Origin: Virgibacillus_R byunsanensis | Lineage (GTDB): Bacteria; Bacillota; Bacilli; Bacillales; Amphibacillaceae | Direction: 5' to 3' | Length of the DNA stretch: 64,000 bases | Assembly: GCF_042675965.1 (NCBI RefSeq) | Contig: NZ_JBHTKJ010000046.1 | Coordinates: 19,535 to 83,534, forward strand | Shown: one piece after another, positions 61,649 to 64,000 of the stretch | Layout: every line of letters starts with the position of its first letter | Position numbering within the stretch: position 1 is the first letter of the stretch | Translations under genes and position numbers: made by a program | The notes under the pieces: model-generated | What the model saw: only the letters and a program-made list of their open reading frames with translations | What the model was told of the DNA's origin: nothing | Databases searched by the model: none

Positions 61649-62185
61649 ATGTCAGATCACTTTGAAAAATTAGATGAGACTCGAGATGTCATGATAAGTG
61701 CCATTGCACAATCCATGGTAATATACGGGGTTACTCCTTCAGTAGGAAGAATTTACGGTGTTTTATATTTTGCAAATGAACCAAAATCTCTTGATGATAT
61801 AAAAGATCAAGTAGCCATGAGCAAGGCCAGTGTTAGTAATGGGATGCGCGAACTACAAGAAACAGAGATGGTCACCAAGGTCTGGAAAAAAGGGGAACGT
61901 AAAGATCATTTTATTGCTGAAAAGGATTTCTTTAGAAACTTCCTTAACTTTTTCATGAAAAAGTTACGCCAAGAAAGAAATTTGATTATGAAAGCTGCAG
62001 ATCAAACCGAACCAATTATTAACGATATTTTAAAGGAAACGGATAATCAACCCCTACGTGAACAAGCAAAGACAGACTTAAAACTAATAGAGGAATCAAA
62101 AGATTATCTGAATTGGACAATGAATCTGGCCAATGCGATGGAATCTGGGAGGATTTTTGAATACTTCCCTAAAAAACAAGAGTAA
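61649..62185 (+). CDS. gbsR: GbsR-family regulator
   Basis: This 178-residue protein of the GbsR/MarR group has a winged-helix DNA-binding domain (GRIYGVLYFANEPKSLDDIK, MSKASVSNGMRELQETEMVT) and a helical C-terminal half. In Bacillus subtilis GbsR senses choline and represses opuB and gbsAB. The ATG at 61649 has GGAGGG just upstream; the earlier GTG overlaps the ribosome site. It leads an operon with a cysteine hydrolase and a betaine-type binding protein, so its ligand is probably a quaternary amine. Confidence 0.9.
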   Translation: MSDHFEKLDETRDVMISAIAQSMVIYGVTPSVGRIYGVLYFANEPKSLDDIKDQVAMSKASVSNGMRELQETEMVTKVWKKGERKDHFIAEKDFFRNFLNFFMKKLRQERNLIMKAADQTEPIINDILKETDNQPLREQAKTDLKLIEESKDYLNWTMNLANAMESGRIFEYFPKKQE

Positions 62186-62200
62186 AAGGAGTCATAAACG

Positions 62201-62875
62201 ATGAACATCCAAGAATCAGCACTAGTACTAATTGATCTACAAAAAGAGAGTAACTTTGGCCTTCTGCAAATGGATGAAGTAATCAAAAATTCAAAAAAAG
62301 TGATAGATGCTTGCAGAAGTAAAAATATACCGATTATCTATACAAGACAAATTAACAGAACAGACGGGGTTGCATTATCAAAAGGAGAACTACTACAAGA
62401 GAATGGTCAGCCTTTTTATTACAATTCGGATAGCGAGAATATTGAAATTCTGGATGAAATAAAGCCGAATAAAGAAGATGTGGTCATTGACAAATACCGC
62501 TGGAGTGCTTTTTTTGAAACTGAATTGAATCTCGTTTTGAAAAGCATGGGTGTTAAGCACCTTATCATAGGGGGGGTTGTAACAGATGGATGCTTGATGA
62601 CTTCCGTTTTTGATGCATACTTTCGAGATTACGATATTCATTTAATCAAAGATATCTCCTCGGCTTCCAACGAAGGAGCTCATATGGCTTCACTTATAAT
62701 TATGGCCAACTGGGTCTATAACATATCTATCTATGATTCTAATAATTTTATGAAGCGCATAAATGGAGAAGAGTTTAACAAGTGGGAGACAACCGAAGCT
62801 GATGTACTAAAATTCACCCCAGAAAACATGCGTGAAATATACAATCAATTACAACTTAGAAAGGAAGATCATTAA
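62201..62875 (+). CDS. Cysteine hydrolase, isochorismatase-like fold
   Basis: This 224-residue enzyme has the isochorismatase-like catalytic triad: Asp in ALVLIDLQKES, Lys in VVIDKYRWSAFFET and Cys in IIGGVVTDGCLMTSVF. Members include N-carbamoylsarcosine amidase, nicotinamidase, ureidoacrylate amidohydrolase and allantoin-related hydrolases. It lies between gbsR and the binding-protein gene, with 1 base to the latter. It may break down a choline, betaine or sarcosine derivative, though that is inference. AAAAGGAG precedes the start. Confidence 0.88.
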   Translation: MNIQESALVLIDLQKESNFGLLQMDEVIKNSKKVIDACRSKNIPIIYTRQINRTDGVALSKGELLQENGQPFYYNSDSENIEILDEIKPNKEDVVIDKYRWSAFFETELNLVLKSMGVKHLIIGGVVTDGCLMTSVFDAYFRDYDIHLIKDISSASNEGAHMASLIIMANWVYNISIYDSNNFMKRINGEEFNKWETTEADVLKFTPENMREIYNQLQLRKEDH

Positions 62876-62876
62876 T

Positions 62877-63770
62877 ATGAAGAAAGTAATAAGTCTAATT
62901 TTTATTACTGCACTTATGGCTCTGGTAGCATGTGGAAATACAGATGATCAATCTAATAATGAGGATAACGGAGAAACAGATACAAATGATGTATCCGATC
63001 AAACAATTGTTTTCGGACAAACGTCTTGGACTAGTACCGAAGCCCCAACTCAAATCGCAAAGCAGATTTTGGAAGAAAAAGGGTACAATGTGGAAATTTC
63101 GCTACTTTCACAGCCGGTGATCTTTGAAGGACTGCAATCCGAAGAAGTTGATTTCTTTATGGATGCATGGCTTCCATACACCGAAGAAGAGTTATGGAAC
63201 GAGTATCAAGATGATTTGCAGCAAGTAGCAACTAGCTATGAAGAAGTTCCACTAGGATGGGTTGTACCAGAGTATGTGGAGGAGAACTCTATTGAAGAAA
63301 TCAAAGAACAAGCAGATAAGTATGGTAATGAAGTCTATACAATCAGCCCAGGAGCAGGAATTGTTTCTATATCTGAACAAGTAATGACAGACTATAATTT
63401 GGACAATTATGAATTGGTTCCTTCAAGTGAAACAGCTATGATGGGGGTTTTAGATGAAAAAATTAAAAAGGAAGAACCTGTAATCATTACTGGATGGCGT
63501 CCACATTCCATGTTCCAAAAGTATGATCTGAAATTTTTAGAAGAACCTAAAGAGAATTTCCAATATGATAATGTATATGTTCTTTCTTATAAAGGACTAG
63601 AGGACAAATATCCAGAAGCTTACGAAATCCTCTCACAATGGAGTATTGAGGTAGATGATTTAGAAAAAATGATGCATGATTACGAAAATAACGATGTGCC
63701 ATTTGAAGAATCAGCCGCAGAATGGATCGAAAAACACCGTGATCAAGTAGATGAAATGCTAGGAAAATAA
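62877..63770 (+). CDS. Glycine-betaine-type substrate-binding lipoprotein
   Basis: This 297-residue lipoprotein has a lipobox (MALVAC, Cys19), an acidic linker and an OpuAC-type fold. Aromatic residues that line the betaine/choline box are visible in FGQTSWTSTEAPT, DAWLPYTEEELW, GWVVPEYVE and ITGWRPHSMFQKY. The ATG at 62877 is chosen because AAAGGAAG lies 9 bases upstream; the 15 upstream codons lie inside the preceding gene. No permease or ATPase gene follows before the terminator, so it must pair with a transporter encoded elsewhere. Confidence 0.9.
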   Translation: MKKVISLIFITALMALVACGNTDDQSNNEDNGETDTNDVSDQTIVFGQTSWTSTEAPTQIAKQILEEKGYNVEISLLSQPVIFEGLQSEEVDFFMDAWLPYTEEELWNEYQDDLQQVATSYEEVPLGWVVPEYVEENSIEEIKEQADKYGNEVYTISPGAGIVSISEQVMTDYNLDNYELVPSSETAMMGVLDEKIKKEEPVIITGWRPHSMFQKYDLKFLEEPKENFQYDNVYVLSYKGLEDKYPEAYEILSQWSIEVDDLEKMMHDYENNDVPFEESAAEWIEKHRDQVDEMLGK

Positions 63771-63782
63771 TTGAGTAAGGTG

Positions 63783-63824
63783 AAAAGAATGTTGCTACTT
63801 ATTTGTAGTAACATTCTTTTTTTT
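63783..63824 (+). terminator. Terminator of the gbsR operon
   Basis: AAAGAATGTTGCTAC pairs with GTAGTAACATTCTTT (one mismatch) over about 15 bp, and TTTTT follows. It stands 15 bases after the binding-protein stop. Confidence 0.88.
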
Positions 63825-63877
63825 ATGGCTCATTTCGTAAGTTTTGTTGCTTCTTATTTCTCGCAGTTGATATAAAC

Positions 63878-64000
63878 TGCGACATAACTTGATGTGACGG
63901 TTAACCTACCGCTACGGAAATACACTTCGCTTTCCGTGGGCGGCTGATGAGCCTCCTCGAGCTAACGCTCTCTGGGGTCTCAACTAGGAGGCTGTCCGAC
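63878..64000 (+). repeat. Family C GC-rich repeat, cut by the window edge
   Basis: It has ACTGCGACATAACTTGATG, CTACGGAAATACACTTCGCT, TTTCCGTGGGCGGCTGATGA, GCCTCCTCGAGCTAACGCTC and TGGGGTCTC. The order matches the elements at 39896 and 53690 in parts. The element continues beyond 64000. Confidence 0.72.

Overview
The window is AT-rich, spore-former-type Bacillota DNA. It most resembles a moderately halophilic or alkaliphilic member of the Bacillaceae (Virgibacillus/Oceanobacillus/Lentibacillus-like). This rests on the family types (MdxEFG-type maltose transporter, YtaF, CvfB, YwbE, GbsR, a SinI-like peptide, Spo0A-type boxes) and on salt-related genes: two NhaC antiporters, a betaine-type binding lipoprotein with GbsR, and a PutP-type symporter. 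No rRNA, tRNA, CRISPR array, transposase, prophage or replication origin was seen. The genus is inference.

Layout. 1-2.4 kb: end of an unknown gene, a flavodoxin, and a secreted C39-type protease that runs into a phased repeat array. 2.4-12.3 kb: maltodextrin locus, malE-malF-malG-GH31-lacI on the minus strand and a divergent GH13 neopullulanase, with two LacI/CcpA-type operators between them and a dead GH13 glucosidase after it. 12.3-26.7 kb: YyaL, a 49-residue ORF, ferredoxin, CHY zinc finger, a LuxR-type ATPase regulator, DUF4870, a BBE-like oxidase, NhaC, TopB, YtaF, and pstB-phoU behind a likely Pho box. 26.8-29.8 kb: a C39 gene ghost, repeats, a 22-residue ORF, an AEC carrier and an SGNH hydrolase. 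29.8-34.4 kb: acyl-CoA dehydrogenase, a nonsense-broken SDR and TetR, then wrecked genes including an iadA whose two halves face opposite ways. 34.4-39.5 kb: CdaR-type regulator, DAO oxidoreductase, OCD-family reductase and SSS symporter, probably an amino- or imino-acid uptake and oxidation unit. 39.5-43.3 kb: an unassigned structured RNA candidate before cvfB, a lipoprotein and its decayed twin, and DUF2164. 43.3-50.9 kb: an eight-gene PTS operon (PRD regulator, IIA, IIB, IIC, phosphotriesterase-like, creatininase-like, KDPG aldolase, SIS) for an unidentified substrate. 50.9-56.9 kb: an M3 peptidase cut off at a repeat, NhaC, a SinI-like peptide, a heme-copper-oxidase-like membrane protein, HAD phosphatase and a sigma factor behind three Spo0A-like boxes. 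57-64 kb: YwbE, asparaginase, a GATase-M19 dipeptidase pair with a decayed serine hydrolase, and gbsR-cysteine hydrolase-betaine-type binding protein.

Three repeat families fill most long intergenic gaps: A, a 20-21 bp phased GGAAT array that travels with the 3' end of the C39 gene; B, a mosaic hairpin element ending in a segment that often carries a DnaA-box-like 9-mer; and C, a GC-rich element. Several genes next to them are truncated or frameshifted, so this is a chromosome with active small-repeat traffic and gene decay.

The leads most worth following are the structured RNA before cvfB, the PTS/KDPG-aldolase operon, the phased array with its gene tail, and the gbsR-hydrolase-binding-protein operon. 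All functions are read from motifs and remembered family features; no database search was run.
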